64,000 nt of DNA from Agriotes lineatus (taxonomy: Eukaryota > Arthropoda > Insecta > Coleoptera > Elateridae): the NCBI GenBank assembly GCA_940337035.1, contig CALNHX010002686.1:62001-126000 (forward strand), read 5' to 3'. The notes beneath the pieces were generated by a model that did no database searches, had not been told where the DNA came from, and saw only the letters and a program-made list of their open reading frames with translations. The translations under genes and the position numbers were made by a program. Shown here one piece after another: positions 1 to 11,611 of this stretch; position 1 is the stretch's first letter, and each line of letters starts with the position of its first letter.

Positions 1-231
1 CTATGTTAGGTACCCACAAGAATTTATTAACACACGCAGAATGCCATCCACGCGATGTTTAGATATGTTATCACGTTCGCCGTGCCGAAATCCGAAAACA
101 AAACGACGCGCTACTTTTATTCCCTCGGCAAAAGATGCAACAGAACGGCAACGTTGCTGGAGGTTAGTATGTCGATTGTGTAACACGGCGATATACAAGG
201 GGAGGCCACATTGTAGCAGTGTAGTCGGAGC
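1..231. other. Unassigned left edge
   Basis: Moderately GC-rich DNA left of the Jockey poly-A tail. Short open frames exist on both strands, but none matches a protein family I recognise. It is probably part of the sequence into which the Jockey element inserted. Confidence 0.3.
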
Positions 232-439
232 TTTTTTTTTTTATTAACTCCTGTACAAGTTCACAATCTGCCCGAAGGCAATAAGCGACTGATTTTACAG
301 TGGGTGCCATGTAATTAAATTACTAGGCAAGCATTCGGTTAGCGCCTTACATTAAAGACCTAACATTAGAGTAACTTAACCTATGTTAGTGTTATAACAA
401 ACTAAAAACTAAAATAAAATAAACTAAAATAGCACAATC

Positions 440-3112
440 TTATATTCTATTAATTAAGTCTAATGGGTTAAGTCGTTTTAGGCGGTTTGATGTTTGGCTG
501 TTATCTAAGAGATTGACAGCTAGAGGATTTTGATGAAGTTCAAGTCGCGAAAGGTATTTAGCACTCGCGCACTTGGCTTCTTGTAACACATAGGGAACTT
601 TTAAGTCGTGATGAAGCGTATAATTGGAAACAAACCACGGCGCATCTGTTATTGTTCTAAGTATTTTAGATTGAAATCTTTGCAGAATTTCAATATTCGA
701 AGCACTCGCGGTACCCCACAGCTGAACTCCGTAGCTCCACACCGGTTTCAGAATCACTGTGTACACGGTTAATTTACTTGCTAGCGATAACTTCGACTTT
801 CTGCCGATTAACCAATAGAGTTTTGAGAATTTAAGTCCTAGTTGTTTTCTCTTCATAAATATATGGTGTTTCCAATTTAGACGTCGGTCAAGGTATACGC
901 CAAGATATTTTGCGCTGTCTGATTGGGGAAGTTCTTGCCCGTTCAAAGTGACACTGGGACATGTCTCTTTACGTAATGTGTAGGTAACATGCTGCGATTT
1001 GCTTTCATTTACCTTTATACGCCACCTCTTGAACCATCGTTGTACGCTATCTAGGGCTGTTTGTAGTTTCTCTGAGGCGTATGCAGGAACATCGCTCGTT
1101 GCCAAAATGGCGGTGTCATCGGCAAACGTAGCGGTAATTGTATTCGGCATAGTTGGAATATCTGCGGTGTAAAGTAAATATAGGATAGGACCCAGCACGC
1201 TGCCCTGGGGTACACCCGACTTTATTGGACACAGTTCTGAAATTTCCCCCTGGTACTTCACCATAAAGTATCTGTCGGAAAGGTACGATTGCAATATTTG
1301 GTAGTAAGGTGCAGGTAACTTGGTCTTCAATTTGTACAAAAGGCCTTGATGCCATACTTTATCGAAGGCCTGCGTAACGTCCAGGAAGGCAGCTGAACAA
1401 TATTGTTTGTCTTCGAATGTTTTATTGAGGATTTCAACTACCCTGCTCAATAGTTGCGTGTTGCTCGCGGAACCCAAACTGATAGTTTGGTATAATATTC
1501 ATCTCATCCAGCTGTGGTTTTAATCTCTTTAGGACAACCTTCTCCAGCATTTTAGAGAGTATTGACAAGAGGGCCGGTAGGATGTCACTTCTTCGGTTGG
1601 CTTTCCGGGTTTTGGAATGAGAATTATTTGGCCCACCTTCCACTGGGATGGGAAATGCCCAGTTCTTAGAGCAGAATTGTATATATGGGTAATCATAATA
1701 AGACCTTGATCTGGTAGTTGTTTGATGAGAGCGCCGGTTATAAGATCGTAGCCAGGTGATTTCTTCGGCTTTAGGTTCTTTATCATAGATTTTACTTCAC
1801 TCAGTTTTATAACTTTAATTGGAGGTGACATTTGGTTCGGCGTTTCCAGAAACCTAAGAATAGTTTGTTCCTCCTCTGGTGCGATCTCAGAAGGAAAGGG
1901 CTGGAACACATTTGCAAGATGTTCAGAAAATGCATTGGCTTTTTCTTGATCAGTTCTTGCCCATGTTTTATCGCTTCTCCTGATTGGCGGGATGTTATCT
2001 TGGGTTTTATTTAACTTTGCTGTAGCTTTCCATAGCGAGTACTCCGTAGCCTCTGTTGCTGTTAAATCTTCCAGATATTTTTGAATTTCTTGATTTCTGT
2101 CATTGTTTAGCAGATCTCTAACATGTCTTATTGCCCTGTTGAAGGATTCTTTGTCTTGGGGAGCTCTGGTGGACATCCAGATCTTTCTCAGTCTCCTCTT
2201 TTCAAGAATCGCTTCCTTGACTGTCCTGGAACAGTTCTGCTGCTTGAAAGTGTTATTTAGTTTAGGTGTGGAGTCCCAAGCCGCTTTCTGTATTGTCCTT
2301 GTTAGATTCTCTACAGCCTCATCTATCTCTTCTCCAGTTTTCAGCGAGATGTTGGTGTCAATCCTTTCTTCAATCAACAGCTTAAACAGTTCCCAGTCGG
2401 TTTTGCTGTTGGTAAGAGATACTAACTTTTCTTTGTTAATTATTCTGGAACTCATTGTCACTATTATAGGGGAATGATCAGATGACAAATCAAGATTCTG
2501 CTCAGCTAGGAGTTGACCTCTCGAGATGCCTTTTAAAACACAAAAATCTATAACGTCTGGAATTTTATTTGGGTCACTCGGCCAGTAGCTAGGCTTACCT
2601 GTGGATAGAGTAATTAAATTGTTTTTATCCAAGCATTTACAAAGTTCACGGCCTTTAGAAGTTACCAGCCTTGATCCCCATCTGGAGTGTTTAGCATTGT
2701 AATCACCACCTGCTAGAAATCTGTTACCCAGGGTGGCGTAAAACTCCGTGAATTTGTCTTTCTTAATTACATGTCGTGGAGGGCAGTAGACGGCAGTAAC
2801 AGTGATTGGTCCTTGCACGTCATTAATTACAATACTGGTTGCTTGTATGTGTTCTGTTTGGAACTTGCAGGTTTCATAGTGCTTTATTGAATTTTTTATG
2901 ATAACGGCGCTACCACCATGCGCTGTGCCATCAGGGTGTTTAGTGTCGTAGATGTTGTAGTTATGTATTTTTAAGTAGCTGCGGCTGGTGTAATGGGTTT
3001 CCGATATTAGCATTATGTCTATATTGTGCTCTTTAAGAAAAACGGTTACTTCTGGCCTGTGGTTTACCAATCCGTTAGCATTCCAAACTGCAATTTTGAG
3101 ATGTGGGTCCAT
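440..3112 (-). pseudogene. Jockey ORF2: endonuclease and reverse transcriptase, frameshifted
   Basis: The N-terminal half is an AP-type endonuclease: WNANGLVNH at the start, SETHYTS, GGDYNAKH (catalytic Asp/Asn) and SSDHSPI. The second half is a reverse transcriptase with AFDKVWH (motif A), SGVPQGSVLGP and FADDTAIL (catalytic FADD near 1100). The reading frame changes near 1530-1640, where the endonuclease-linker frame and the RT frame overlap, so one indel breaks an otherwise full-length ORF. No other stop is obvious, so the copy looks fairly young. The enzyme would nick target DNA and prime cDNA synthesis. The 3' end of the ORF is about 200 nt from the poly-A tail. Confidence 0.85.
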
Positions 3113-3690
3113 TAATTGATCTTATCGAGCAGTTTAGACACAATGGTCATCATTGTATCCATGCGCTGAGCCATTTGCTCAACTAGTTTCTCCAATCTGG
3201 AGATCCTATCGTCAGGTTGGTTAGATTTTGTAGCTGCAATTTCTAGGTTATTAGTAGTTGCTCCTTTTAGTGCTGAGGCAAACGATGTTCCTTCGGATAT
3301 TTTGTTTGAAGAGACTGGGACCTTATTTTGGGCCTGTAGTTGGGGATCCTTGGGTCTTAGGGTTGAAAACTTCCTCTGCTGTAGCTCCTTATATACTCTA
3401 CACCCACGGTAGTTTGCTGGATGGTTCTGGCCACAGAGGGCGCACTTTAGGTCTTCGCGTTCTTTAACTTTACATGTTTTATTACTGTGGAACCCGCTAC
3501 ATTTCACGCATCTTGTTTGGCGCATACAAAAGTTCTTCGTATGACCAAGTCTCGTACAGTTTCCGCATTGTGGTATTTGTTTACTTTGGCGGAGCTGAGT
3601 TGCTATTTTGTGTGCACCATTTTTTTGTATATCTCAAATATCGAAATTCCTTACCCCTCTCTTGATGCTTCTGTTACGATAACCTTATTT
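3112..3690 (-). pseudogene. Jockey ORF1 (gag-like), C-terminal part
   Basis: The translation contains successive CCHC-type zinc knuckles: CGNCTRLGHTKNFC, then CVKC and CALCGQNH with their distal Cys residues. This is the usual end of Jockey ORF1, a nucleic-acid-binding protein that packages element RNA. The open frame from 3525 clearly continues upstream, since the first knuckle lies at about 3530-3570, but it meets an in-frame TGA near 3630 and another stop near 3690. The copy is therefore both truncated and mutated. The C-terminus (positions 3115-3200) has a short coiled-coil-like Leu/Met pattern. ORF1 ends at the first base of the ORF2 region. Confidence 0.8.
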
Positions 3691-3797
3691 AAGAGATTGA
3701 CGAGGACTACACATGGAAAAACATGTTCCTTGACATGGAGGCGGGGTGTCTGTTATATGTTCGGAGGCAAGTAAGATAGCCGTGCATATATATACAG
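3691..3797. other. Junction between Jockey and mariner remnants
   Basis: Short stretch with no recognisable coding. The sequence around 3785-3797 is TA-rich and precedes an ACAGGGACCGG terminus typical of mariner-type ends. Confidence 0.3.
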
Positions 3798-4050
3798 GGA
3801 CCGGCAGAAACATATTAAACATTTTATTTACAATTTTTTTTCTTTATACAGTGTAATAACAAAAAAAACGAAAACATGAGTATGTTCACAAAACTTGGGA
3901 GTTTATTTATTTAGATATTGAGTGCCGGAGATGTCCACCTTCTTCTTCAGAACATTCATTAATGCGTCGAACAAAATCTTGCATAACTTTTTCTAGTATA
4001 TCTTGCCTAATACCGTTAATTTCGTGGAGATCCCGGCGGCTTTTTATTAC
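3798..4050 (-). mobile_element. mariner-type transposase tail and terminal repeat fragment
   Basis: On the minus strand a frame ending at 3907 reads as the C-terminus of a mariner-like (DDE_3 type) transposase, with a helix like ILEKVMQDFVRRINECSEE followed by a GGH motif. Insect mariner-like proteins commonly end with a comparable helix and a GxH motif. Below the stop, about 110 nt of A/T-rich 3' sequence ends at TATACAGGGACCGG, which resembles a mariner terminal repeat next to a TA. The catalytic core and the 5' end are missing. Identification rests on a short peptide. Confidence 0.55.
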
Positions 4051-4283
4051 AAAGTTTATTACAAAGTTTAATTTCCATCAGGATTAAAAATTCAGCTCTA
4101 ACACTAACAATAATTTTTCTACCAAGATATGAATTATGGTGATTTGGAAAGAAAAACAAAACGTAAAGAATAAATGTTATTAAAGGAATCCTACTAAATA
4201 TTTTAAATGCAACTCAATCAGGTATGTTTATTAGTGAGGCTGTTATTTTATCTAAAAGACTTTTTAATATTAATTTTTTTAAA

Positions 4284-4320
4284 TGTGTGAAGAAGCTTGA
4301 ACTGCCAGCGAAACGTTACA
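4284..4320 (+). ncRNA. hammerhead-ribozyme-like motif, degenerate
   Basis: The order of parts is: stem I TGT (4284-4286), core GTGAAGA (canonical CUGANGA with C3 changed to G), one extra A, stem II starting GCT and closing AGC, then GAAAC, GTT and stem I' ACA. The layout matches the better motif at 37759-37805, including the extra nucleotide after the core and the palindromic ACGT. The changed C3 probably makes it inactive. Confidence 0.3.
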
Positions 4321-4585
4321 ATTTTTGATAAACATTTTAATGTGTTAATTTGACTAATACTAACCTCTCTTTGAAAAATTACTTTTCAAAACGTATTTTA
4401 GCAACTAAATTAAAAAACAATTTTAGCTGATTATTCTCCAATCTCAAATTCAATTATACATTACTAAAATGTAATTTTAGATTTTTTTTTGTTTAAGACG
4501 AGTTTTAGTTATTCCTAAAGCGTCTGGGGGGTGTTCCGACACCCATAAGTAGAAAGGGGGCAGCTATCCCCTCCACTTTTTATTT

Positions 4586-4700
4586 GATTCGCGGATTCGC
4601 GGTTTAATTCGCGGATTTATTCGCGGATTTCGCGGTTTTAATTTTAATTGACCTAATTAAATTGATCTAATTAAATGACCCAATTAATTTCGCGGTTTGA
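4586..4700. repeat. CGCGG-rich subterminal repeat, left arm
   Basis: Short units built around ATTCGCGG repeat about six times and alternate with GACCTAATTAA-type units. CpG is rare elsewhere in this AT-rich DNA. The reverse-complement counterpart is at about 16858-16996. Confidence 0.8.
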
Positions 4701-5940
4701 CCTAATTAATTTTCATATGTGCTACTGATTAAATTACGCATTAGCTTCTGATTAAATTACGCGGCGGCCATTTTCAATTTTCGTGCGAATATTAGAATTT
4801 GAAATTTTTCAGATTTTTTCTAAGTTCCATTTTTTGAATTTAAACTTCCCGGGTGTCGGCTATCTTAATTTTCTGCGCGCGCACTTCACGAGAATGCCAG
4901 TTTAAATTTTAAATCTTTCAGATCTTTTTCTAAGTTCAATTTTTTGAATTTAAACTTTCCGGGTTTCGGACATCTTGGTTTTCTGCGTGCGCACTTTTCG
5001 CGTCTGCCCTTTTAATTTCAATTTTCGCGCAAATATTTGAATTTCAAATTGATAAATCTGTCTGTCTCTGGTACTCATGGGGCGTTGGTTGTCTCTCTTG
5101 AATTCACAGAAGGGCTGTTTATATTTAAAAAAATCTCTAGACGAGCTGGATTTGAACGCTCTACGTTCGTGTTCACCAAATTACATGCAACCGTCATTGC
5201 CTCAGCACCACGGCGACGGTTCAGATTTTATGTGTATAGCGGAAAGCTACTTTCACTGCTCTGACGTTACGAGCCCAGCTTTTAAAACAAACTATTTTTT
5301 CAAAAATATAAATTATAAGAATGGAATTGTGTAGCTTATTGTGTTTAAAGGTTGATACAATTTTTTTTTAAATTGACTTTGTAACTGGTTTTGCTAGAAA
5401 TAATTACTTTATTTTTATAATTTGCCCCAACAGATCGGATGCTATCTCACACAATCTTCATTGGTTTCTATAGCTTTCTCTTTTTCACTCGTAGTACCGT
5501 GATACTGATTAAATTACGCATTAGCTTTTGATTAAATTACGCGGCGGTCATTTCCAATTTTCGCGCTAATACTATTTGAATTTGAAATTTTTCAGATGTT
5601 TTTCTAAGTTCCCTTTTTAAAACAGGTTGAGACATGCGCTTGTGACTAACAGTGCTTTGTTCGTTTAAACAGCCTTGATGACGGCAAAGCCATTTCAAAA
5701 AATTAACAGTTGTAATTAAGCAAATTGTTACAGTATCAAAACGACTTAAGGAATCTCAGGGCGAGCGTGCCATCTCACCCAATCCTCATTGGTTTCTATA
5801 GCTTTCTCTTTTTCACTCATAGTCCCGTGCTAGAGCATGCTTAAATTTATGTTGCTATGCGTAATTACAAAAGACGGTATAGCCCGAGGCTGGCTTTCTA
5901 TTGGTCATCCGCTACGAACTTTAGTCAAGCTGCAGTTCTC

Positions 5941-6184
5941 GGCCACAATTATATATACCTGCAATAAGATAACATGAACAAGAAGATAACACGTATTGCC
6001 TGCGTAAGAAAGAGATAAACATAGTAGCAAATATTCGAGAAGGCTTGACTCTTAATTTTAATTATGACATTTGTCAACTAAACATGCCTACTAATATAAT
6101 TTTTTGTATGGCTATCTCTTTCTTACTCAAGCGTTGTATTTGCTTGTTCATGTTATCTCATTGCTGTTATATATAATTATGGCC
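5941..6184. mobile_element. 244-bp foldback MITE, GGCCACAATTATATA ends (left arm)
   Basis: It starts GGCCACAATTATATAT and ends with the near-complement ATATAATTATGGCC. The two halves are inverted repeats of about 100 bp around a short centre. The same family occurs in the right arm (14211-14454) and inside the I element (61842-63171), where a TA target duplication is visible. Confidence 0.8.
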
Positions 6185-6359
6185 CAGCAGTATATCCAAA
6201 CGTGCACTTTTTCAAATTTTTTGAGAACTCATGCTAGCTCAGTTTCAAATTCTCTACAAAAACAGTATTTTTATTCAACTCTCATTGAAAAAATCGCAAT
6301 TTTGTTGAAAAAATGTTCTGCCACCATAATTTCGATAAACAAAATTTCAGTTACGTAGG

Positions 6360-8530
6360 CTCGTTGTTCATTTTTATTACGAAGTTCTTATACTTTTGAT
6401 GGAAATATATGTATGTTGGCCACAAATTAACATAAAATTGCATAAAAACAAGCAATTTTGAAAAAAAAATGTTCTGACGCCATCATTTCACTTAAAATTT
6501 TACAAAACTGACATCATGTCACCTGAAATTATACAAAAAACGACATTTTTTTATCAATAAGCGATAAAAAATACGACATCCCACATCATTTCACTTAAAA
6601 AATTATCACAATTCGTTTTACAAAACGATTTATAATAACGAAAATGATGTAAAAGCAGTTTTAGAGTTATTTCTAAGCATAATTTTGCAAATGTTTTACA
6701 CTTTTTTTTCTAAATTGTTGCAATTTTAGTAAGATTTGAATAAAAAAAATCTGGTGTGATACACGCACACAACTTCCTTTTACAGTGATCTTATAATTAG
6801 CCAAAAATTTGATTTTAAATTTTTAAGCATTTGTCAAAAATCTTCAAAAATTAAAAATTTTACAAAAACGGTACAAAATAGAGTGTTAGTTCAAGAGACA
6901 AATTTTCTCTATAATTTTAAGCGGAATTCAAAAATGTAATAATATACCGGGTGTTCTATTTAAAATAGAAGATTATAAAAAAAATAGAAAAAAAACAAAA
7001 TAAACCCATTTTAGAAGTATTCAACTGGAAAATGACCTATCTCACATCAATACACATTAAAAATGTAATAAAAATGTAAAGTTTAAAAAAATCGTTAGAG
7101 CCGTTTTTGAAAAAATCGAAAAAAACTGAAAAATCACAAGAGTAAACACCTACTTCCGGTTATGCGATTTTCGTCAAAAGCTTGCATCTACATAGTACAA
7201 AAAACTTATATATGAAGTTTCAACGCCATACCTCTTTTCGTTTTTGAGATATTCTGTTCACAGGCAGACAGACACACAGACACAGCCAGACAGACAGACC
7301 AATGAAAAAAAATATGTTTTTTGGGTTCAGGGGACTCTAAAACGTGAAGATCTGTTGAAAACTCAATTTCGAATTTTTGGGGTGAATCCAATACTTCCTT
7401 TATTGTAAAAGGAAGTAACAGCAATTTCAGTAAATAATATTCTGCTACAATCATTTCGAAAAGCAAAATTGGAGTTAAGTAGGCTCGTTGTGTCTTTTTA
7501 TTACAGATTGATCGATATAATATTACAATTTCGAATTTGTATTACAAAAATTCTTGTACTTTTGATGGAAATATATGTGTTGACCACAAATTAACATAAT
7601 TTTGAATAAAAACAAGCAATTTCGTTGAAAAAATGTTCTGACACCATCAAAACACGCAATTTCATTGAAAAATCTTCTGCCACAAGCATTTCGATAAACA
7701 AAATTTCAGTTACGTATGCTCATTGTTCATTTTTATTACGAAAATTAATTCAAAATTGAACAAAAATCACGCAATTACACATCATCTCACATAAATTTTT
7801 ACAAAAATCAACATCATGTCACTTGAAATTATATGCTGACCACAAATTAACATAAATTTGAATAAAAACACACAATTTCGTTGAAAAAATATGTTCTGAC
7901 ACCATCATTTCACTAAAAATTTTACAAAAACTGACATCATGTCACATAAATTATACAAAAAACGACATTTTAATTGGACACACGATGAAATTTTAATAAA
8001 AATATGCAATTACGCATCATCGCATTTAAAAAATTATCACATTTCGTTTTACAAAACGATTTATAATAACGAAACTGATGTGTAAAAACAGTTTTTAGAG
8101 TTATTTCTAAGCATAATTTTGCAAATGTTTTACACTTTTTTATAAAATGAAATCACAATTTTTTAAATTATATCACACCATTATGAAATCGTAGATTCAT
8201 TTTTGAAATTGTACACTTTGTAACTGTAAAATAACTTCAAATACTAATATTTTAGCTTTAGATTTTGTAATTATTGCAGATTCGTGAAAAGCAAAAGCAG
8301 AGTAGAAATAAAAAACACAAACACTTTGTAATAAACAAATATATTGTTCTTATTTCGTAGTATACTTAATAATATAAAAATAAATGTGCAGCTGATTGCC
8401 TTATTTTCTAAAAATCCGCTAGCAATTTACAGAACTGTAGTTTGAGGTGTACAACATTTCAAATTAAAAAAGCTGCAAGTAATAAAATCAGAATTCGTTT
8501 ACATGGGATCGTAGAACAAATTTCATTGTG
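6360..8530. repeat. AT-rich degenerate repeat blocks of the left arm
   Basis: Apart from the MITE at 6745-7418, this stretch is built from diverged direct repeats of 100-200 bp. Recurring phrases are CATCATTTCACTTAAAA, GACATCATGTCAC and TTCTGACACCATCA. No coding potential seen. The mirror region is about 12540-13990. Confidence 0.7.
6745..7418. mobile_element. 673-bp MITE with ACTTCCTTTTAC ends, left arm only
   Basis: Inner ends ACTTCCTTTTAC (6772) and GTAAAAGGAAGT (7405-7416) are inverted. A leader AATCTGGTGTGATACAC is shared with the copy at 41483-42165. It interrupts sequence that is continuous in the right arm near 13695, so it arrived after the palindrome formed. It contains a CAGACAGACAGA-type low-complexity run and an internal ATACCGGGTGTTC motif. 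Confidence 0.8.
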
Positions 8531-8535
8531 GCATT

Positions 8536-9301
8536 TTAAAGTTTAAGGCGCTCCCAATTCAGATTTCCATTCGTACTGGATGTTGAGGACCTCTGCCTTA
8601 GAGGTGTTTTTCTAACGGCCCTTTTTTGGAAGTGCTTCCTAATCGACGTTTTTCTGACTGCACCTTTTTGATGTGGACTTGGATGAGTAGCTGGTGTTTT
8701 TAATTTATATTCTAAATCGGACTCGCAGTTATCAGTTTCCATTTTGGTTTTTCCTGTAGTACCAGTCGGGGCTGGCACTTTTGCTGCTTAGGTTTAGCTA
8801 GCACAACTTGAGCAACGTCAAGGCCTTTGATGTAATCAGCAAACTGTAGGCGTCCGGGTGGATTAATAGTTTTTCGAGGCCTCAGAGTGTCGTGAACTAA
8901 ATCGACTATGTTAGACGCCGGTAAAATTGCACCCTTTATAGTAACGGTACCCCTGTGATCCCAGCTCACATCGTTTGAGGCACTCAAAATGCGTAGGAAA
9001 ACTTCAGCTTTTTCTTAAAAGTTTTGGGAAGTGTCGATAAAATAAGGGCATTTGATAAGCTGTTACTGCTTGTTTCAATAGGTATTTTGATTGGCTGCCG
9101 TGCCTGGTTTGTAAAATGAAGGAATCTTTGTAACACTTGGTTGTACTGCCCCCATTTATCGTGATCAGTTAATTTGGACTTTAAAACTTTTTGCATTTCG
9201 TCATCAAGCTGTGATAATATATTTTTCTCTGTATTATCGCCAGACTTAAGGCGTTAGACAAATTCCGGCGATACAACCAACATCTTCCGCGCTTGATCCA
9301 T
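8536..9301 (-). pseudogene. Unrecognised palindrome ORF, left copy (broken)
   Basis: The ORF starts at ATG 9301, 98 bp after the tRNA-like gene, with MDQARKMLVVSPEF, and ends at 8536 with NLNWERLKL. I do not recognise a named family; from memory, similar MD-A-KM-LV-P starts occur in accessory ORFs of large arthropod and cnidarian transposons (weak inference). A middle segment reads SASNDVSWDHRGTVTIKG and a basic C-terminus RKTSIRKHF. Lesions in this copy: CAA to TAA stop after EFV, and a 1-nt deletion in an A-run near 8785. It also shares the apparent -1 frameshift at the AAGAAAAAG tract with the right copy. Confidence 0.55.
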
Positions 9302-9399
9302 TTTAGTAGAAAAAAGGAGCTCAGCCGTTTGTTCTGGTAGAGCCGTGGTGAATAAACTAACTTAAAATCAAGACTTTCATAATAAATATATAAAAAATA

Positions 9400-9481
9400 T
9401 GACAGGTACGGGAATCGAACTCGCATTCTCTCTCGAGATCAGAGCTTAAATCTGACGCCTTAACCATTCGGCCAACCTGCC
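9400..9481 (-). tRNA. tRNA-Leu (UAA)-like gene, left arm
   Basis: The 81-nt cloverleaf and its discriminator are identical to the right-arm copy. Acceptor GGCAGGT pairs with ACCTGTC (one G-U), D-stem GCC/GGC, anticodon stem TCAGA/TCTGA with loop TTTAAGC (anticodon TAA), a long variable arm TCTC-GA-GAGA as expected for Leu, and T-loop TTCGATT with a 5-bp T-stem holding one A-C mismatch. A-box TGGCCGAATGG and a near-consensus B-box are present. An ATTTTTTA terminator follows directly. No intron and no encoded CCA. Confidence 0.8.
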
Positions 9482-9761
9482 TCTCCTGTATAAACGAGCA
9501 CTCTCTGCATAATTAAGAAAACATCTAGTTTAAAAGCCTTCTATTTGCAATTTCATTCAATATTTCATATAAATTAAATCGTGTACAAATTTCTAAATCA
9601 GGTTTTGATATATATTTTATCGAAAGACTTGATCCTAAGCTGCCGTTTTATTATTTGTAGTGATGCGTTATCGCTGAATTTTACAAGAGCCAACCTGTCT
9701 GCGATGTGAGGCACGCAGTGTTTCCATACCTTTTTATTTTAAAATTTTATAAAACCAGAGG

Positions 9762-9831
9762 CCCAGGATGCAGCCGCACCAGGTAACAGAGTACAATGGT
9801 TTAAAACAAGTTAGTGCGGCAGCAGTTTGGA
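9762..9831. other. Loop at the centre of the giant palindrome
   Basis: 70 bp of unique sequence between the arms. It holds an imperfect inner inverted pair, GCAGCCGCAC and GTGCGGCAGC. It is the only unique single-copy spacer between the two tRNA genes. Confidence 0.8.
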
Positions 9832-10114
9832 CCTCTGGTTTTATAAAATTTTAAAATAAAAAGGTATGGAAACACTGCGTGAGTCACATCGCAGACAGGT
9901 TGGCTCTTGTAAAATTCAGCGATAACGCATCACTACAAATAATAAAAAGGCAGCTTAGGATCAAGTCTTTCGATAAAATATATATCAAAACCTGATTTAG
10001 AAATTTGTACATGATTTAATTTATATGAAATATTGTATGAAATTGCAAATATTAGAAGGCTTTTAAACTAGATGTTTTCTTAATTATGCAGAGAGTGTTC
10101 GTTTATACAGGGGA

Positions 10115-10196
10115 GGCAGGTTGGCCGAATGGTTAAGGCGTCAGATTTAAGCTCTGATCTCGAGAGAGAATGCGAGTTCGATTCCCGTACCTGTCA
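10115..10196 (+). tRNA. tRNA-Leu (UAA)-like gene, right arm
   Basis: Mirror copy of the left-arm gene, base for base identical over 81 nt although nearby arm sequence has diverged. All arms pair as described for that copy, with anticodon TAA at the centre of TTTAAGC. The Pol III terminator ATTTTTTA lies at about 10199-10206. It sits 98 bp upstream of, and in the same direction as, the palindrome ORF start at 10295. Confidence 0.8.
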
Positions 10197-11021
10197 TATT
10201 TTTTATATATTTATTATGAAAGTCTTGATTTTAAGTTAGTTTATTCACCACGGCTCTACCAGAACAAACGGCTGAGCTCCTTTTTTCGACTAAAATGGAT
10301 CAAGCGCGGAAGATGTTGGTTGTATCGCCGGAATTTGTCCAACGCCTTAAGTCTGGCGATAATACGGAGAAAAATATATTATCACAGCTTGATGACGAAA
10401 TGCAAAAAGTTTTAAAGTTCAAATTAACTGATCACGATAAATGGGGGCAGTACAACCAAGTGTTACAGGCACGGCAGCCAATCAAAATACCTATTGAAAC
10501 AAGCAGTAACAGCCTATCAAATGCCCTTATTTTATCTACACTTCCCAAAACTTTTAAGAAAAAGCTGAAGTTTTCCTACGCATTTTTAGTGCCCCAAACG
10601 ATATGAGCTGGGAGCACAAGGGTACCGTTACTATAAAGGGTGCAATTTTACCGGCGTCTAACATAGTTGATTTAGTTCACGACACTCTGAGGCCTCGAAA
10701 AACTATTAATCCACCCGGACGCCTACAGTTTGCTGATTACATCAAAGGCCTTAACGTTGCTCAAGTGGTGCTAGCCAGTGCAGTCTTTAGGCACGGGCCA
10801 GGCGGGCCCGGGCCCGGGGCCCCCAATTTTTTGGGGCCCCCGACAGGCGCATTGATCAACTAATAATTCTGTAATTCATTAAATACTTTGTAAAAAAATA
10901 AAAATTAAAGTTGTGTATTCATTTGATAAATTTAAAGTGGAAGTGTTTATCCCAATTATCGACTCATCGATAACTTAACTACAGCAGAGATCTGCTGCAT
11001 ATATCAAAGTAAACAATCGGT

Positions 11022-11436
11022 GTGGCTGTTTATCAACTAAGAACCATTAGTCCAAATGTGTTGCACGATAGCTGTAAAAAGTTTGCTGAATATTATCACC
11101 TTGCTATAAATGGAGAAGAATTAGAAACGGAATGTATTCATTTAGCGCTGTATTTAGGAACTAACGATGTATATAAAACTAAACAAATTGATAACTCGCT
11201 ACTGTTTAACATTTTAAGAACTGATAAATTAGAAGAAACATTTCCTAACGTTGCGTTATCACTTAGAATTTTCATGTCATTATTCATTAATGATCACTAA
11301 TTGCAGTGGAGAACGTTCATTTTCGAAGTTAAGCAGGATAAAAAACGAACTTTGCAGTACTGTGCTACAAGAGAGGCTAAACTCTTTTATCATTAATGTG
11401 CATAGAAAGCGACATATTGTTGAATTTAAATTTTGA
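11022..11436 (+). pseudogene. hAT transposase C-terminus (dimerisation region), frameshifted
   Basis: The first frame ends in FPNVALSLRIFMSLF and, after a shift near 11285, a second continues NCSGERSFSKLSRIKNEL then LQERLNSF. This is the hAT C-terminal dimerisation motif, closest in style to ZMYM1-like transposases. The catalytic RNase H-like core and the zinc finger are absent, so the element is non-autonomous. Confidence 0.75.
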
Positions 11437-11611
11437 AGATATAATACAGGACTTTGCCCATACCAAATCGAGAAAAAAATCTTTTATTGTGTAGCAATAA
11501 TTATTTCTTAATTTTTAGGATTCTTATGTTCTATTGTGTTTATATACATTTTATTAGAATTTTAATTTCGTTTCAGTACATAGTTGTATAAAAATAAAAG
11601 CAGGTATATTA

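Larger units (their letters stand above)
232..3690 (-). mobile_element. Jockey-clade non-LTR retrotransposon, 5'-truncated
   Basis: The element reads on the minus strand and ends in a poly-A tail, seen as the T-run at 232-242 on the plus strand. In order it carries the zinc-knuckle end of ORF1, an AP endonuclease and a reverse transcriptase, followed by about 200 nt of 3' UTR. No RNase H domain follows the RT, which fits Jockey rather than I or R1. The 5' end is lost near 3690, where ORF1 homology runs into stop codons. Non-LTR elements insert by target-primed reverse transcription and are often 5'-truncated. No target-site duplication was established. Confidence 0.85.

Noticed and set aside
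1832..2477. Plus-strand open frames over the Jockey element
   Set aside because: They are antisense to the endonuclease and linker coding and have no family motif.
9181..9426. Open frame starting MRVRFPYLSYFLYIYY in both arms (also 10170-10415)
   Set aside because: Its start lies inside the tRNA-like gene and the frame overlaps the real ORF start out of frame; the conservation is explained by the tRNA and the palindrome ORF.
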